64,000 bases of DNA, taken from positions 686,287 through 750,286 of the forward strand of contig NZ_JAGJTM010000004.1 of the NCBI RefSeq assembly GCF_018221685.1. Direction: 5' to 3'. This document shows, in pieces, positions 43,898 through 54,872 of the stretch. The first letter of the stretch is position 1, and the number at the start of each line of letters is the position of its first letter. Both the position numbers and the translations under genes were made by a program. The notes under the pieces are model-generated. The model searched no databases. It was not told where the DNA came from and saw only the letters and a program-made list of their open reading frames with translations. The stretch comes from Bombella apis (GTDB lineage: Bacteria; Pseudomonadota; Alphaproteobacteria; Acetobacterales; Acetobacteraceae).

Positions 43898-44962
43898 ATG
43901 AGCAGAAAGGCTCATCATCTTGAGAAACAGGTACAGCTCTTGAGACAGTTTTACGCCGCTTTTGTTCTGGCCGCTTTGGCCCTGTGTGCTGGTGCCGCTC
44001 TGGGGTACGGACATACGCCCAGCCTGTACGGTGCTCTCATGGGCGTGGAGGGCGTGGCCATTCTTGCCCTGATGGAAACGGCTGAATCCATGGATAATGC
44101 CATCGTGGATTATGGCATCCTCAAAACCATGTCGCCACGCTGGCAGAAGCGGTACATCAGCTGGGGGATGCCTCTTTCCGTACTGGGGATGCGGTTCCTG
44201 TTCCCCGTGCTTCTGGTCGCTCTGGTGGCCGGGCTGTCACCATGGCAGGCGGCCCGTCTCGCCATCATGGAGCCGCAGCGTTATGCCGCCATCATGCTGG
44301 GGGCAAAGGACATGATTTCCGCTTTTGGTGGGTCGTTCCTTCTGTTGATTGCGCTGAACTATTTTCTGGATGATGACAAGACGCATCACTGGCTCTCATG
44401 GCTGGAGCGTCCGGCAGCCCGTCTGGGCGGGGTGTCAGCCCTGCCGGTCGGGCTGACACTGGCAGTTCTCATGCTCATCACCCGCCTGACAGGGCAGGGG
44501 CATGACCCGATGGCCTTCCTGTTCTGGGGCTGCGGGGGGATTGCGGCCTATATTCTGGGCAAGGAAACGCTGGTCTGGCTGATAGGCGAGCCGGGGGCGT
44601 CCCGCATGGCGGCTGGCGGGGGGCTGCTGACCTTTCTGTATCTGGAATTCATTGATGCCAGTTTTTCCTTTGATGGTGTCATCTCGGCCTTTGCGATCAC
44701 GACGGACCCAGTTGTCATTGCGCTGGGGCTGGGCGTGGGGGCGATGTTTGTCCGTTCCATGACACTCTCCATGCTGAAAACGAATGCTCTGGCCGAGTAT
44801 GTCTATGTGGAGCATGGGGCATTTTACACCATTTTCATCCTTTCCCTCCTGATGCTGGTCAGCGTGCTGGTGGAGGTGCCGGAGTGGGTGACGGGGCTTG
44901 TCGGGCTTGTCCTGATTGGTGGAGCATTTCTGGCCAGCGCACTCCGGCGTCCGGTAAAATAA
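43898..44962 (+). CDS. DUF475 (TerC-like) integral membrane protein
   Basis: A 354-residue protein with about nine hydrophobic spans. The family motifs METAESMDNAIVDYGIL and YLEFIDASFSFDGVISAF both carry acidic residues inside membrane helices, as in TerC/Alx proteins that bind or move manganese and other divalent cations. A role in metal export is plausible but unproven for DUF475. It is divergent from rlmE (85 bp) and followed by two tRNA-Gln genes. A CCC/GGG-rich imperfect hairpin at about 44971-45005 lacks a T tract. Confidence 0.85.
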   Translation: MSRKAHHLEKQVQLLRQFYAAFVLAALALCAGAALGYGHTPSLYGALMGVEGVAILALMETAESMDNAIVDYGILKTMSPRWQKRYISWGMPLSVLGMRFLFPVLLVALVAGLSPWQAARLAIMEPQRYAAIMLGAKDMISAFGGSFLLLIALNYFLDDDKTHHWLSWLERPAARLGGVSALPVGLTLAVLMLITRLTGQGHDPMAFLFWGCGGIAAYILGKETLVWLIGEPGASRMAAGGGLLTFLYLEFIDASFSFDGVISAFAITTDPVVIALGLGVGAMFVRSMTLSMLKTNALAEYVYVEHGAFYTIFILSLLMLVSVLVEVPEWVTGLVGLVLIGGAFLASALRRPVK

Positions 44963-45031
44963 GGAAAAACTTTCCCATCCCCCTTGCGTCGTGGGGGGAA
45001 TGGGGCTAGAACCCCTCCAGCAAACGCCGCT

Positions 45032-45105
45032 TGGGAGATAGTTTAGCGGTAGAACTACCGGCTCTGACCCGGTCAGCCCTGGTTCGAATCCAGGTCTCCC
45101 AGCCA
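45032..45105 (+). tRNA. tRNA-Gln(CTG), copy 1
   Basis: A 74-nt cloverleaf: acceptor TGGGAGA/TCTCCCA, D arm TAGTTTAGCGGTAGAAC, anticodon stem ACCGG/CCGGT around loop CTCTGAC (anticodon CTG), T arm with GGTTCGAATCC, and encoded CCA. It reads CAG. Identical to copy 2. Confidence 0.96.
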
Positions 45106-45146
45106 GTCATGTGGTGTGTTTGCTCCAGGGGGAAGCCCCGACCGCT

Positions 45147-45220
45147 TGGGAGATAGTTTAGCGGTAGAACTACCGGCTCTGACCCGGTCAGCCCTGGTTC
45201 GAATCCAGGTCTCCCAGCCA
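45147..45220 (+). tRNA. tRNA-Gln(CTG), copy 2
   Basis: Same 74-nt sequence as 45032-45105, 41 bp downstream. Six bases of 5' flank (CCGCT plus the following T of the gene) are also shared, consistent with a recent tandem duplication. hemN follows 115 bp later. Confidence 0.96.
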
Positions 45221-45335
45221 TTTTTCTCAGACAGGTTAATCGTTCCGTTACATTCTGCCCATGGGGTGGTTTGCGTAACAGGGTGCGCCGCTGTAAGCAG
45301 AAGCTCCCTGACCGAGACTGGATTATGGTGAGACT

Positions 45336-46724
45336 GTGGCTGCAAATATTTCTCCTGACCTGATCGCCCGTTATGGCGGCAACCTGCCACGCTATACCAG
45401 CTATCCTACGGCGGTCAGTTTTTCTGATGCCATCGGGCCGCAGGAGGTGGCAGACTGGCTGAAGGCCCTGCCGCCAGAGCAGTCCGTCTCCCTGTATTTT
45501 CACGTCCCGTTTTGTGACGAGCTGTGCCGCTTCTGTGCCTGCAACACGGCAGTGATGCGGCAGGAAGAGGCACGGGCAGCCTATGGTGACATTCTCTTGG
45601 AGGAGATGCACCGTATCGTTGCACTGGTTGGGCAAGGGCGTGTGGTCCGGCATCTCCATTTTGGTGGCGGCACACCGACAACCCTGCCAGAAACGGCCCT
45701 GCGTAACGTAATGTCCGCAGTGCGGGAACAGTTCCGGCTGGCTGATGATGCTGAAATCGCCATGGAGATGGATCCCCGTCATGTGCCGGAGGGCATGCTG
45801 CCCCTGTTGGCCGAGCTGGGCTTCAACCGCATCAGTTTCGGTGTGCAGGACCTTGATCGTATTGTGCAGGAGACCTGTGGGCGTGTGCAGTCTTACGAGC
45901 AGACGCTGGCCTGTGTGGAGCAGGCCCGTGCGGCAGGGGTGAATGGGGTGAATATCGACCTGATCTATGGCCTGCCCTATCAGACAGTCGAGAGCGTACA
46001 GGACACGGCCCGGCGTGTTGCTGGAATGAGGCCAGACCGTCTGGCTGTTTTCGGCTATGCCCATGTCCCGTGGAAACAGAAACGCCAGCAGCTCATCCCG
46101 CAAGACTCTCTCCCATCTTCGGAAGAGCGGTTGCAGCAGGCGGACAGGATCGACCGTGTTCTGGTTAAGGAAGGCTACAAGCCCATCGGGCTGGACCATT
46201 ATGCCCATCCTGAAGATGCCATGGCCCATGCCTATGAGGCCGGTACACTGCATCGCAATTTTCAGGGCTATACGATCGATTCATCACCCGTCCTGCTGGG
46301 GATGGGAGCATCGGCCATTTCCATGACACCTGACGGATTCTACCAGAACATTCCGTCTACGGCGGCTTATATCCGGGCATTGAAGGAGCATGATGGCCTT
46401 CCCGTTGCCCGGGGGGTGTTCCGTACGGAGGAGGACCGCTGGCGGGGGAAGCTGATCGAGACCGTCATGTGCCTTTCGGGCGTGGACCTGACACCCTACA
46501 TCCCGTCAGGACAGGGTCTGGAACAGGCTTTTGCAGAAGAGCTGGAAGCCCTGCGTCCTTTCGAGGAGGACGGGCTGATCCGCTGGGAGGGCAACCGGGT
46601 GAGCCTGACAGAAAAGGGCGGCCCCTTCCTGCGGCATCTGGCGGCCGTATTCGATACACGGCGCAAGGAACTGGCCGCAGCAGGCGAGGGGAAACCAGTC
46701 CCCCGTTTTTCTTCCTCCCTGTGA
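45336..46724 (+). CDS. hemN: oxygen-independent coproporphyrinogen III oxidase
   Basis: A radical SAM enzyme that converts coproporphyrinogen III to protoporphyrinogen IX in haem synthesis when oxygen is low. The 462-residue protein starts from GTG with MAANISPDLIARYGGNLPRY, has the cluster motif CDELCRFC followed by AC, the FGGGTPTTL glycine motif and the HemN-type RISFGVQDL and NIDLIYGLPYQT. These N-terminal substrate residues (PRYTSYPTA) distinguish true HemN from HemW. GGTGAG precedes the GTG at short spacing. Confidence 0.95.
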   Translation: MAANISPDLIARYGGNLPRYTSYPTAVSFSDAIGPQEVADWLKALPPEQSVSLYFHVPFCDELCRFCACNTAVMRQEEARAAYGDILLEEMHRIVALVGQGRVVRHLHFGGGTPTTLPETALRNVMSAVREQFRLADDAEIAMEMDPRHVPEGMLPLLAELGFNRISFGVQDLDRIVQETCGRVQSYEQTLACVEQARAAGVNGVNIDLIYGLPYQTVESVQDTARRVAGMRPDRLAVFGYAHVPWKQKRQQLIPQDSLPSSEERLQQADRIDRVLVKEGYKPIGLDHYAHPEDAMAHAYEAGTLHRNFQGYTIDSSPVLLGMGASAISMTPDGFYQNIPSTAAYIRALKEHDGLPVARGVFRTEEDRWRGKLIETVMCLSGVDLTPYIPSGQGLEQAFAEELEALRPFEEDGLIRWEGNRVSLTEKGGPFLRHLAAVFDTRRKELAAAGEGKPVPRFSSSL

Positions 46725-46838
46725 GGAGAGCAGGCTGCAGTCTGTTTTCCTTTGCCTATGGTTACAGAGTGCGTTATGAGACCCTGCCAACAGCTTAATT
46801 ACCCTTTCAGTGGTGGTAGGCTGACCTAGTTGTATTGA

Positions 46839-48353
<1,515 letters not shown>

Positions 48354-48413
48354 TTGGCTTTGAAAGGTCATTTTTTCCTTTCCTGATGAAAGGAAACGGA
48401 GTAGGCGGGGGCC

Positions 48414-49727
48414 ATGACCCCCGCTGCTCGTCTTTCTGGTGCGATTGATCTGCTTTGTGCGATCCAGAACGCACCGCACCGTCCGGCTGATGCCGTTGCC
48501 AACAATTTCTTCCGTGAACGCCGCTATATTGGTGGTGGTGACCGCCGGGCCATTTCCACCCTTGCGTGGGACGTGCTGCGGGCATGGCGTCGGCTGCACT
48601 GGCATCTGCGAGCGGACCTGCGCTACCGGCATGAGGATGTTTCCCCGAGGCTGCTCTGTGCGGCCATGCTGCATTTTGTCGGGCAGCCCCTTTCATCCAT
48701 CCAGTCCCTTTTCAGCGGGGAGCGTTACGCTCCAGCCCCGCTGAGCGAGCGTGAAATGGTCATGCTGGAGGCTCTGGAAGGGCAGGACATCAGCAGCGAA
48801 AAGCAGCCACTGCCGGTCCGGCTGGAATATCCCGACTGGCTGCACCCTTATCTGGTGGAAGATTTTGGTGACAGGCTGGAGGAGGAAATGCGGGCCCTCA
48901 CGGGGGCACCCTCCCTGGACCTGCGGGTCAATCTTCTGAAGGGAACACGGGAGGAGGCCCTGCGCCGTCTCCGGCGGGAAGGTTTTCAGGGGGAGCCGAC
49001 GGCTCTCTCTCCGTGGGGCATCCGGCTTGAAGGGCGTCAGCCCGTTACGGCGGCGGCTCTTTTCCGGGAAGGGCTGGTAGAGATACAGGATGAAGGCAGC
49101 CAGCTGATCGCAGCAGCCGTGGATGCCAGACCGGGGCAGAGGCTGCTGGATTACTGCGCCGGTGCTGCCGGAAAGACGCTGGCTCTGGCCATGACGATGG
49201 AGAATAAAGGGCAGATCGTGGCCTGTGATGTCTCCCGGGTCCGGTTGGATGGTGCCACGAAGCGTCTGCGCCGGGCGGATGTCCATAACGTGACACGGCA
49301 TCTGCTGAGTGAAGGCGACAAATGGGCGAAACGGCGGGAAGGCCAGTTTGACACGGTACTGGTGGATGCCCCCTGTTCCGGTACCGGGACATGGCGGCGC
49401 AATCCTGATGCCCGCCTGCGTTTGACAGAGGAGGACATCAAGGAACTCTGCGCCAAGCAGGCAGCCATTCTGGACATTGCAGCCCGTCTCGTCCGGCCGG
49501 GTGGGAAGCTGGTCTATGCCACCTGTTCCCTTCTGGGGGCGGAGAACGGAAAGCAGATTGAAGCCTTCCTGAAGAGGCAGGAGGCTTACACCCTGCTGCC
49601 TGCGGAGAAACGTTCCATCCTTCTGCCGGAAGAACTGCGGCAGGAGGCACTTTTCTCCCTGACGCCTCATGGTTTCGGGACGGATGGTTTCTTCGTGGCG
49701 GCCATGGAAAAAATGTCCCAGGGCTGA
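48414..49727 (+). CDS. RsmB/NOP-family rRNA cytosine-C5 methyltransferase
   Basis: A 437-residue enzyme with an N-terminal NusB-like helical domain and a C-terminal SAM domain: LLDYCAGAAGKTLALA (motif I), VDAPCSGTGTWRRNP (motif IV cysteine) and VYATCSLLGAEN (motif VI, nucleophilic cysteine). RsmB methylates C967 of 16S rRNA; close relatives act on other positions, so the target is inferred. It follows guaB by 60 bp, with a 9-bp hairpin (48374-48396) in the gap that does not look like a terminator. Confidence 0.88.
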   Translation: MTPAARLSGAIDLLCAIQNAPHRPADAVANNFFRERRYIGGGDRRAISTLAWDVLRAWRRLHWHLRADLRYRHEDVSPRLLCAAMLHFVGQPLSSIQSLFSGERYAPAPLSEREMVMLEALEGQDISSEKQPLPVRLEYPDWLHPYLVEDFGDRLEEEMRALTGAPSLDLRVNLLKGTREEALRRLRREGFQGEPTALSPWGIRLEGRQPVTAAALFREGLVEIQDEGSQLIAAAVDARPGQRLLDYCAGAAGKTLALAMTMENKGQIVACDVSRVRLDGATKRLRRADVHNVTRHLLSEGDKWAKRREGQFDTVLVDAPCSGTGTWRRNPDARLRLTEEDIKELCAKQAAILDIAARLVRPGGKLVYATCSLLGAENGKQIEAFLKRQEAYTLLPAEKRSILLPEELRQEALFSLTPHGFGTDGFFVAAMEKMSQG

Positions 49728-49879
49728 GACGCATGCAGGGACGGGCTATCCGGTCTCCTGTCTGTCCCTGCGGCGGATTTGTGCATCTGTCATGAAAATG
49801 GCTAATATTTGGACAATGGCCAGCCTGTTCCTGCTACGGGGCCGGGCGGTCCTGTCTGACTGGAGGAAACAGATCCCCT

Positions 49880-51730
49880 ATGGCCTATGATGTTCTCTTC
49901 GGTGTGGTGCTGACATTCGGGGCAGGGATGCTGGCACAATGGGTTTCCTGGCGCCTGCGGCTCCCAGCCATTGTTCTGCTCTTTGCCATGGGGCTGCTTT
50001 TTGGCCCTGTTCTGGGGTGGTTGCATCCATCAGAAACATTGGGTCATGCGTTCCGTCCACTGGTCTCCATGCTGGTGGCCCTGATCGTCTTTGAGGGTGG
50101 AATGGTGCTGGATATCCGCCAGCTCCGGGAGGCCGGGCAGGGCGTTGCCCGCCTGACGATGGTGGCCCTGCCAATCAACTGGATACTGGGAGCTCTGGCA
50201 GCCCATTATGTTGCCCATCTGGAATGGGGAACATCCTTTCTCTTCGGGGCCATCATTGTGGTGACGGGGCCGACGGTCATCCTGCCCCTGTTGCGGAGTG
50301 CCAAACTCCAGCCCCGTGTGGCGGCCTTCCTGCGGTGGGAGGCCATCGTCAACGACCCGCTGGGGGCCATTCTGGCTGCCGTCGTCATGCAGATCATGCT
50401 GTTGCATGTGGACCTGCACAAGCAGATTTTCTTCGTTCATACCCTGCCGGACATGCTTCTGGCTGGGGCTGTTTCCGTGGCGGCGGGCATTTTGCCTGCC
50501 TATCTGCTGCGTTACCTTTTTACCCGGGACCTGATGCCGGAGCTGTTGAAGGTACCCATCATGGTCACGCTGGCGCTGATCATTTTCGAGGCCTGCACGC
50601 TGGTGATGGAAGGGGCCGGCCTGATTGCCGTGACCGTCTTCGGCATGATGCTGACCAACCTGCATATCCCGGGCCTGAATGAACTGAAACGGACCAAGGA
50701 ATCTCTGGTGGTCCTGATGGTATCCGTTCTGTTCATCCTGCTGACGGCCGACCTGCACCGTGCCGTGCTGGCCAGACTGTCCATTCCCATCCTGCTTCTC
50801 ACGCTGGTTGTGCTGTTTGTCGTTCGCCCCCTGTGCATTTTCCTGGCCACGCTGGGGACAAGCATCAGCTGGCAGGAACGGATTTTTGTCGGATGGATCG
50901 CTCCACGAGGGATTGTTGCGGCGGCTGTGGCTGGTGCGGCGGGGATCAAGCTTTCGGAGGCGGGGTATGCCTCTGCCGATCTTGTCATGCCGGCCGTGTT
51001 CTGCGTGATTGCCGTGACGATGATCTGCCACGGTTTTTCACTCGGCCCGCTGGCACGAAGGCTGCATCTGACTCTCTCCAATGAGCCTGCTCTGGTCATT
51101 CTTGGTGGTAATGCCTGGTCGACCGATCTGGCGGCCTGCCTGAATGAGGAGAAGGTACCTGTTCTGCTGGTGGATACGACAGCGCAGGAACTCATGCCCG
51201 CAGCCCGGCGTGGGGTGCCGGTCCTCAAGGCGGAACTTCTCTCCGCAGCGGGGCAGGAGGCTCTGGAGGAGCGCCCGGCGGACTACCTGATCGCCACGAC
51301 CGGGGATGCCATCTATAACGGGATGGTCTGCGGGCACATGGCTCCGCATATGGGGCGGGAGAGGGTCTATCAGGTCAGTCCCGGTGTGGCCCGGCTGGAC
51401 CTGTATCGTGGCCTCTCACGTGATGCCCGGGGGAAGGTGCTGGGAGAACCGGGCTGGAACTATACGTTCTTTGATACCTTGTTCAGTCGTGGCTGGCGTT
51501 TTGTCTGTCAGAGCGTGACGGATGCCACGGTGGATCTTTTCGGGAAAGAAGAAAACCGGTTGGATCTGCTCATCGTTCGCCGGGGTACGGGCATCTTCAT
51601 TCGCTCGGCAGAAGATCGGGCCTGGACCATGCCGAGCATGGGGGATCTTGTCATTTCCATGAGGGCGCCGGAAAGCCGTGATGAGGGGGCAGATGTAAAA
51701 GAGGAAGCAGAACTGCGTGCAGGGGCGTAG
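49880..51730 (+). CDS. CPA1-type cation/proton antiporter with C-terminal TrkA-N-like domain
   Basis: A 616-residue protein with 12 or so helices. The NhaP-type core signatures are GPVLGWLHPS near the start, VVTGPTVILPLLRSAKL, the acidic pair in RWEAIVNDPLGAI (the cation-binding Asn-Asp), and VGWIAPRGIVAAAVA. After residue 395 the sequence turns soluble and reads LVILGGNAWSTDLAACL, a Rossmann-like regulatory domain followed by a TrkA-C-like end. It probably exchanges Na+ or K+ for protons at the inner membrane. The specific ion is not readable. Confidence 0.9.
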   Translation: MAYDVLFGVVLTFGAGMLAQWVSWRLRLPAIVLLFAMGLLFGPVLGWLHPSETLGHAFRPLVSMLVALIVFEGGMVLDIRQLREAGQGVARLTMVALPINWILGALAAHYVAHLEWGTSFLFGAIIVVTGPTVILPLLRSAKLQPRVAAFLRWEAIVNDPLGAILAAVVMQIMLLHVDLHKQIFFVHTLPDMLLAGAVSVAAGILPAYLLRYLFTRDLMPELLKVPIMVTLALIIFEACTLVMEGAGLIAVTVFGMMLTNLHIPGLNELKRTKESLVVLMVSVLFILLTADLHRAVLARLSIPILLLTLVVLFVVRPLCIFLATLGTSISWQERIFVGWIAPRGIVAAAVAGAAGIKLSEAGYASADLVMPAVFCVIAVTMICHGFSLGPLARRLHLTLSNEPALVILGGNAWSTDLAACLNEEKVPVLLVDTTAQELMPAARRGVPVLKAELLSAAGQEALEERPADYLIATTGDAIYNGMVCGHMAPHMGRERVYQVSPGVARLDLYRGLSRDARGKVLGEPGWNYTFFDTLFSRGWRFVCQSVTDATVDLFGKEENRLDLLIVRRGTGIFIRSAEDRAWTMPSMGDLVISMRAPESRDEGADVKEEAELRAGA

Positions 51731-51852
51731 TGCTTGGCCGTCATTCGGGCTAGTGTAGTGCCCTATCAGAAAGACAGGTCCTCCCTGTCTGCCCATCCGG
51801 CATGGGCGGAGAGGCGGGGTTTTGAGTGCATTACGGACGGGATTTTTGGGAT

Positions 51853-52557
51853 ATGAATGCTCATCACTCAATACTGATTGTTGACGATGATGATGCCTTG
51901 CGCCTTCTGCTGGCTGAACAGCTGGGAGAGGAGGAAGCGTACCGCGTTGAACAGGCTGCCACCATTGCGGCTGCACGGGAGGTGATGGATCACTCTTCTG
52001 GAGGCAGGACAGACATTCTTCTGCTGGATGTGAACCTGCCAGATGGTGACGGGCGGGATTTTTGTGCCGGGTTGCGGGAGAGGGGCATTCATATCCCCAT
52101 CATCATGATGACGGGGTCGCATGATGAAGATGACGTGATTCGTGGTCTGGATGCTGGAGCGAATGACTATGTGGCCAAACCGTTTCGCATGGGCGAGCTG
52201 AAGGCCCGTCTGCGGGCGCAGCTGCGTCTTTTCGAGAACAGTGAGGATGTTGTTTTCGATATCGGTCCCTATGTTTTCCATCCGGCCAGGAAACAGCTGG
52301 TGGACCAGAAAAAGGGGCAGCGCATCCATCTGACGGAAAAGGAAACGGCAATCCTGAAATATCTCTACCGTGCCGGTGGGCAGCCAGTGGAGCGGGACGT
52401 GCTGCTGCATGAGGTCTGGGGCTATCACGCCTCGGTGACGACCCACACGCTGGAAACGCACATCTACCGTCTGCGGCAGAAGATCGAGCCTGATCATGGC
52501 CGGGCCGGGATCCTGCTGACGGAAGGTGGTGGGTACTGCCTGAATCCTGATCTCTGA
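51853..52557 (+). CDS. OmpR-family response regulator, orphan
   Basis: A 234-residue regulator with a receiver domain (acidic pocket DDDD near residues 13-16, phospho-acceptor Asp in LLLDVNLPDGDG, switch Thr in MMTGSH and Lys in VAKPFRMGEL) and a winged-helix DNA-binding domain ending TLETHIYRLRQKIEPDHG. No histidine kinase gene is adjacent, so its partner and targets are unknown. ATG 51853 matches the family start; a GTG at 51826 is also in frame. A strong terminator follows. Confidence 0.9.
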   Translation: MNAHHSILIVDDDDALRLLLAEQLGEEEAYRVEQAATIAAAREVMDHSSGGRTDILLLDVNLPDGDGRDFCAGLRERGIHIPIIMMTGSHDEDDVIRGLDAGANDYVAKPFRMGELKARLRAQLRLFENSEDVVFDIGPYVFHPARKQLVDQKKGQRIHLTEKETAILKYLYRAGGQPVERDVLLHEVWGYHASVTTHTLETHIYRLRQKIEPDHGRAGILLTEGGGYCLNPDL

Positions 52558-52583
52558 CGGATGGTGCCCTGAGGGCGGACAGA

Positions 52584-52620
52584 AGAAAGGCTGGCAGGAG
52601 GAAGTCCTGCCAGCCTTTCT
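52584..52620 (+). terminator. strong bidirectional terminator between the regulator and xth
   Basis: Perfect 16-bp stem AGAAAGGCTGGCAGGA/TCCTGCCAGCCTTTCT with loop GGAAG, ending in TTTCT on one side and starting AGAAA on the other, so it can serve both convergent genes. Confidence 0.92.
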
Positions 52621-52639
52621 GCCATCTGGTCCAGTCTGG

Positions 52640-53434
52640 TCAGACGGCCAGATCCATCATGACGGGAACGTGGTCGGAAGGGGAGGTCCAGTCCCGCATG
52701 GGGCTGAGGACATTGATTGTCTTCAGGCCGGGGAGAAGGTCCGGTGTTGTCCAGATATGGTCCAGACGGCGCCCCCGGTTGGATTTTTTCCAGTCACGAT
52801 TGCGGTATGACCACCATGTGAAGAGCTTTTCCGGTTCTGGAATGGCCTTCCGCATGGCGTCTTCAAATCCGGCATGAAGCCATTCGGTCAGGCGTGTCGT
52901 TTCCGGTGGCGTATGGCTGACGATTTTCAGAAGCTGACGGTGGCTCCAGACATCATGCTCCAGCGGAGCGATGTTGAGATCACCGACCAGAATGCTCCGC
53001 TGTGGCGGATTGGCCCGGAACCATGCTGTAGCCTCCTCAAGGAAGGCGAGTTTATGGGCGAATTTTTCATTTTCCTGCGGGTCGGGAATATCGCCACCGG
53101 CGGGCACGTAGAAATTGTGGAGCGTTACCGGCCCGGTTTCTGTCTGGATGCTGGCAGCCACATGGCGGCAATCCTCCCGGCCACACCAGTCCGGCGTGCC
53201 GGTAATGGGCTCCAGCGGTGTGCGGGAGAGAATGGTGACCCCATTATAGCTCTTCATTCCACGATAGAGCTGATGGGGAAAACCCAGCTCTGCCAGTGCA
53301 TCACGGGGGTAGAGAGGGTCCGGCACTTTGGTTTCCTGAAGGCAGATGACATCAGGGGCCTGTTCCTCAATCAGACGCTGGAGCAGGGGTAGCCGGAGGC
53401 GGAGTGAATTGATGTTCCATGTAATGAGACGCAT
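52640..53434 (-). CDS. xth: exodeoxyribonuclease III (AP endonuclease)
   Basis: Cuts DNA at abasic sites and has 3' exonuclease activity. The 264-residue protein opens RLITWNINSLRLRLPLL, then carries DVICLQETKVPD (metal Glu), ILVGDLNIAPLEHDVW (Asp-Asn pair), the SYRNRD substrate loop and the terminal SDHVPV (Asp-His). All catalytic residues are present. It is divergent from the dipeptidase gene, 79 bp away. Confidence 0.95.
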   Translation of the reverse strand: MRLITWNINSLRLRLPLLQRLIEEQAPDVICLQETKVPDPLYPRDALAELGFPHQLYRGMKSYNGVTILSRTPLEPITGTPDWCGREDCRHVAASIQTETGPVTLHNFYVPAGGDIPDPQENEKFAHKLAFLEEATAWFRANPPQRSILVGDLNIAPLEHDVWSHRQLLKIVSHTPPETTRLTEWLHAGFEDAMRKAIPEPEKLFTWWSYRNRDWKKSNRGRRLDHIWTTPDLLPGLKTINVLSPMRDWTSPSDHVPVMMDLAV

Positions 53435-53513
53435 GTTTTCTGATCTCCTCTGGAGCGGGAAATTTCAACGGATGATCTTGCGATGAACAGGGTTTACCCC
53501 AATCTGGGGGGGA

Positions 53514-54566
53514 ATGAATAAGGAAAGTCTCCCGCATATGCCCATCCTGATGATCGACAGCCATATTGATATTCCATGGAACGAAAAAACGGCGGCAGGT
53601 CTGCCCTGCTGGCATAAGCGGGACCAGGCGGATGTTGCCATGCGGGATGTGGAACGCCGGTTTACCGTTCCCAAGGCGCAGGCCGGTGGGATGGGGGTGG
53701 CCTGTCTGGCTGCCTATACACCGCAGGCTGGTCTGGATGACGCAGGGCATGAGGCAGCGTGGCAAAGAGCACGGGCCATGCTGGAGGCGATGGAAGAGAT
53801 GGTTCCGCTTCATCTTTCCGGGCAGGCTGTGCTGTGCCGGAGAGTTCCGGATATCCGGCGGGCTACGGAGGCCGGGCAGGTGGCTTTGGTGCCTGTCATG
53901 GAAAATGGCTACCCCTTGGCGGATGACCCGGCCCGGATCGGCTATCTCGCCCGGCGGCATGGCGTGCGTTACATGACCCTGACCCATAATGGCCATAACC
54001 TTCTGGCGGATTCGGCGGTTGTCCGGCAGGGGCCGGCAGAAGTGCATGGCGGTCTGTCCGCTCTGGGGCGGGAGGTTATTGGTGAGATGAACCGGCATGG
54101 TGTGCTGGTGGATGTTTCCCATGCATCCCGCAAGACCATGATGCAGGCGGTGGATGCATCCTCAGTTCCTGTTTTTGCCAGCCATTCCTGTGTGCGGGCT
54201 TTGTGTGATCATCCCCGCAATCTGGATGACGGACAGCTTGATGCACTGAAGGCCAGTGGTGGCCTGATCCAGATTACAGCCATGGGGCCATTCCTGCGCC
54301 GGGGTGGTGGTGGAACGCTGAAAGATTTTGTGGAGCATGTGCTGTATGTGGCCCGCAGGATTGGTGTCGAACATGTGGGAATTTCGTCCGACTTTGATGG
54401 CGGAGGCGGGATAGAGGGCTGGCAGGATGCCAGTGAGACTCACCATGTGTCCGAAGCGCTGGCTGTTGCTGGTCTGGATGCCGGGGAGATTCGGGCCATA
54501 TGTGGAGAAAACATGCTGCGCCTGTTGCAGAGGGCAGAAGATAAAATTTCGAAATGTCAAACCTGA
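53514..54566 (+). CDS. membrane dipeptidase (renal dipeptidase family)
   Basis: A 350-residue metallopeptidase of the amidohydrolase superfamily. The metal site is visible in order: IDSHIDIPW (His-x-Asp), VPVMENGYPL (bridging Glu), FASHSCVRAL (His) and GISSDFDGGGGI (Asp). The family hydrolyses dipeptides and L/D-peptides; the natural substrate is not known here. There is no signal peptide, so the protein is probably cytoplasmic. ATG 53514 follows a G-rich tract; ATG 53538 (MPILMIDSH) is an alternative. Confidence 0.87.
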   Translation: MNKESLPHMPILMIDSHIDIPWNEKTAAGLPCWHKRDQADVAMRDVERRFTVPKAQAGGMGVACLAAYTPQAGLDDAGHEAAWQRARAMLEAMEEMVPLHLSGQAVLCRRVPDIRRATEAGQVALVPVMENGYPLADDPARIGYLARRHGVRYMTLTHNGHNLLADSAVVRQGPAEVHGGLSALGREVIGEMNRHGVLVDVSHASRKTMMQAVDASSVPVFASHSCVRALCDHPRNLDDGQLDALKASGGLIQITAMGPFLRRGGGGTLKDFVEHVLYVARRIGVEHVGISSDFDGGGGIEGWQDASETHHVSEALAVAGLDAGEIRAICGENMLRLLQRAEDKISKCQT

Positions 54567-54872
54567 TTTTTACTTTTTGAGAAAATTCGTGGTATTTTTT
54601 GCACAGTAATTTTTTCAGAAACGGGATTGACAGCCCACACCGCCATCAGGGGGCAGGAAAGGGGAGGATGCAGGGATAAAATCTTTTATAATTCCTTATT
54701 TTTCAGATGGTTATATTCTTTGCCTAAAAAATGGGCAATCTATGAAAAAAGAAGAGAAACCCTATGCTGTGTGCTTTTACCCTTGGAGTATTCACAGCTT
54801 TGTCCACAGGAATGGTGGATGAGTATGAAAGGCGCAGCATGATCATGAAAAACTGGCGGAAAACTAGGACAT
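54567..54872. other. AT-rich intergenic region with candidate DnaA boxes
   Basis: This 306-bp gap has no credible gene. The first half (54567-54740) is much richer in A and T than the rest of the window. TTTTGCACA at 54597-54605 fits the relaxed DnaA-box consensus TTWTNCACA; GTATTCACA (54788-54796) and TTGTCCACA (54800-54808) each differ from it by one base and lie 3 bp apart. It could be a promoter region for uvrC, a DnaA-regulated site or, less likely, an origin. Confidence 0.4.

Noticed and set aside
45006..46253. Long minus-strand frame with the repeated phrase GWETWIRTRADRVRAG
   Set aside because: It is the antisense translation of the two tRNA-Gln genes followed by the antisense of hemN, a well-known false protein.
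54627..54842. Possible 71-residue gene in the AT-rich gap
   Set aside because: It has no ribosome binding site, odd composition and no recognisable motif; it lies in non-coding-looking sequence.
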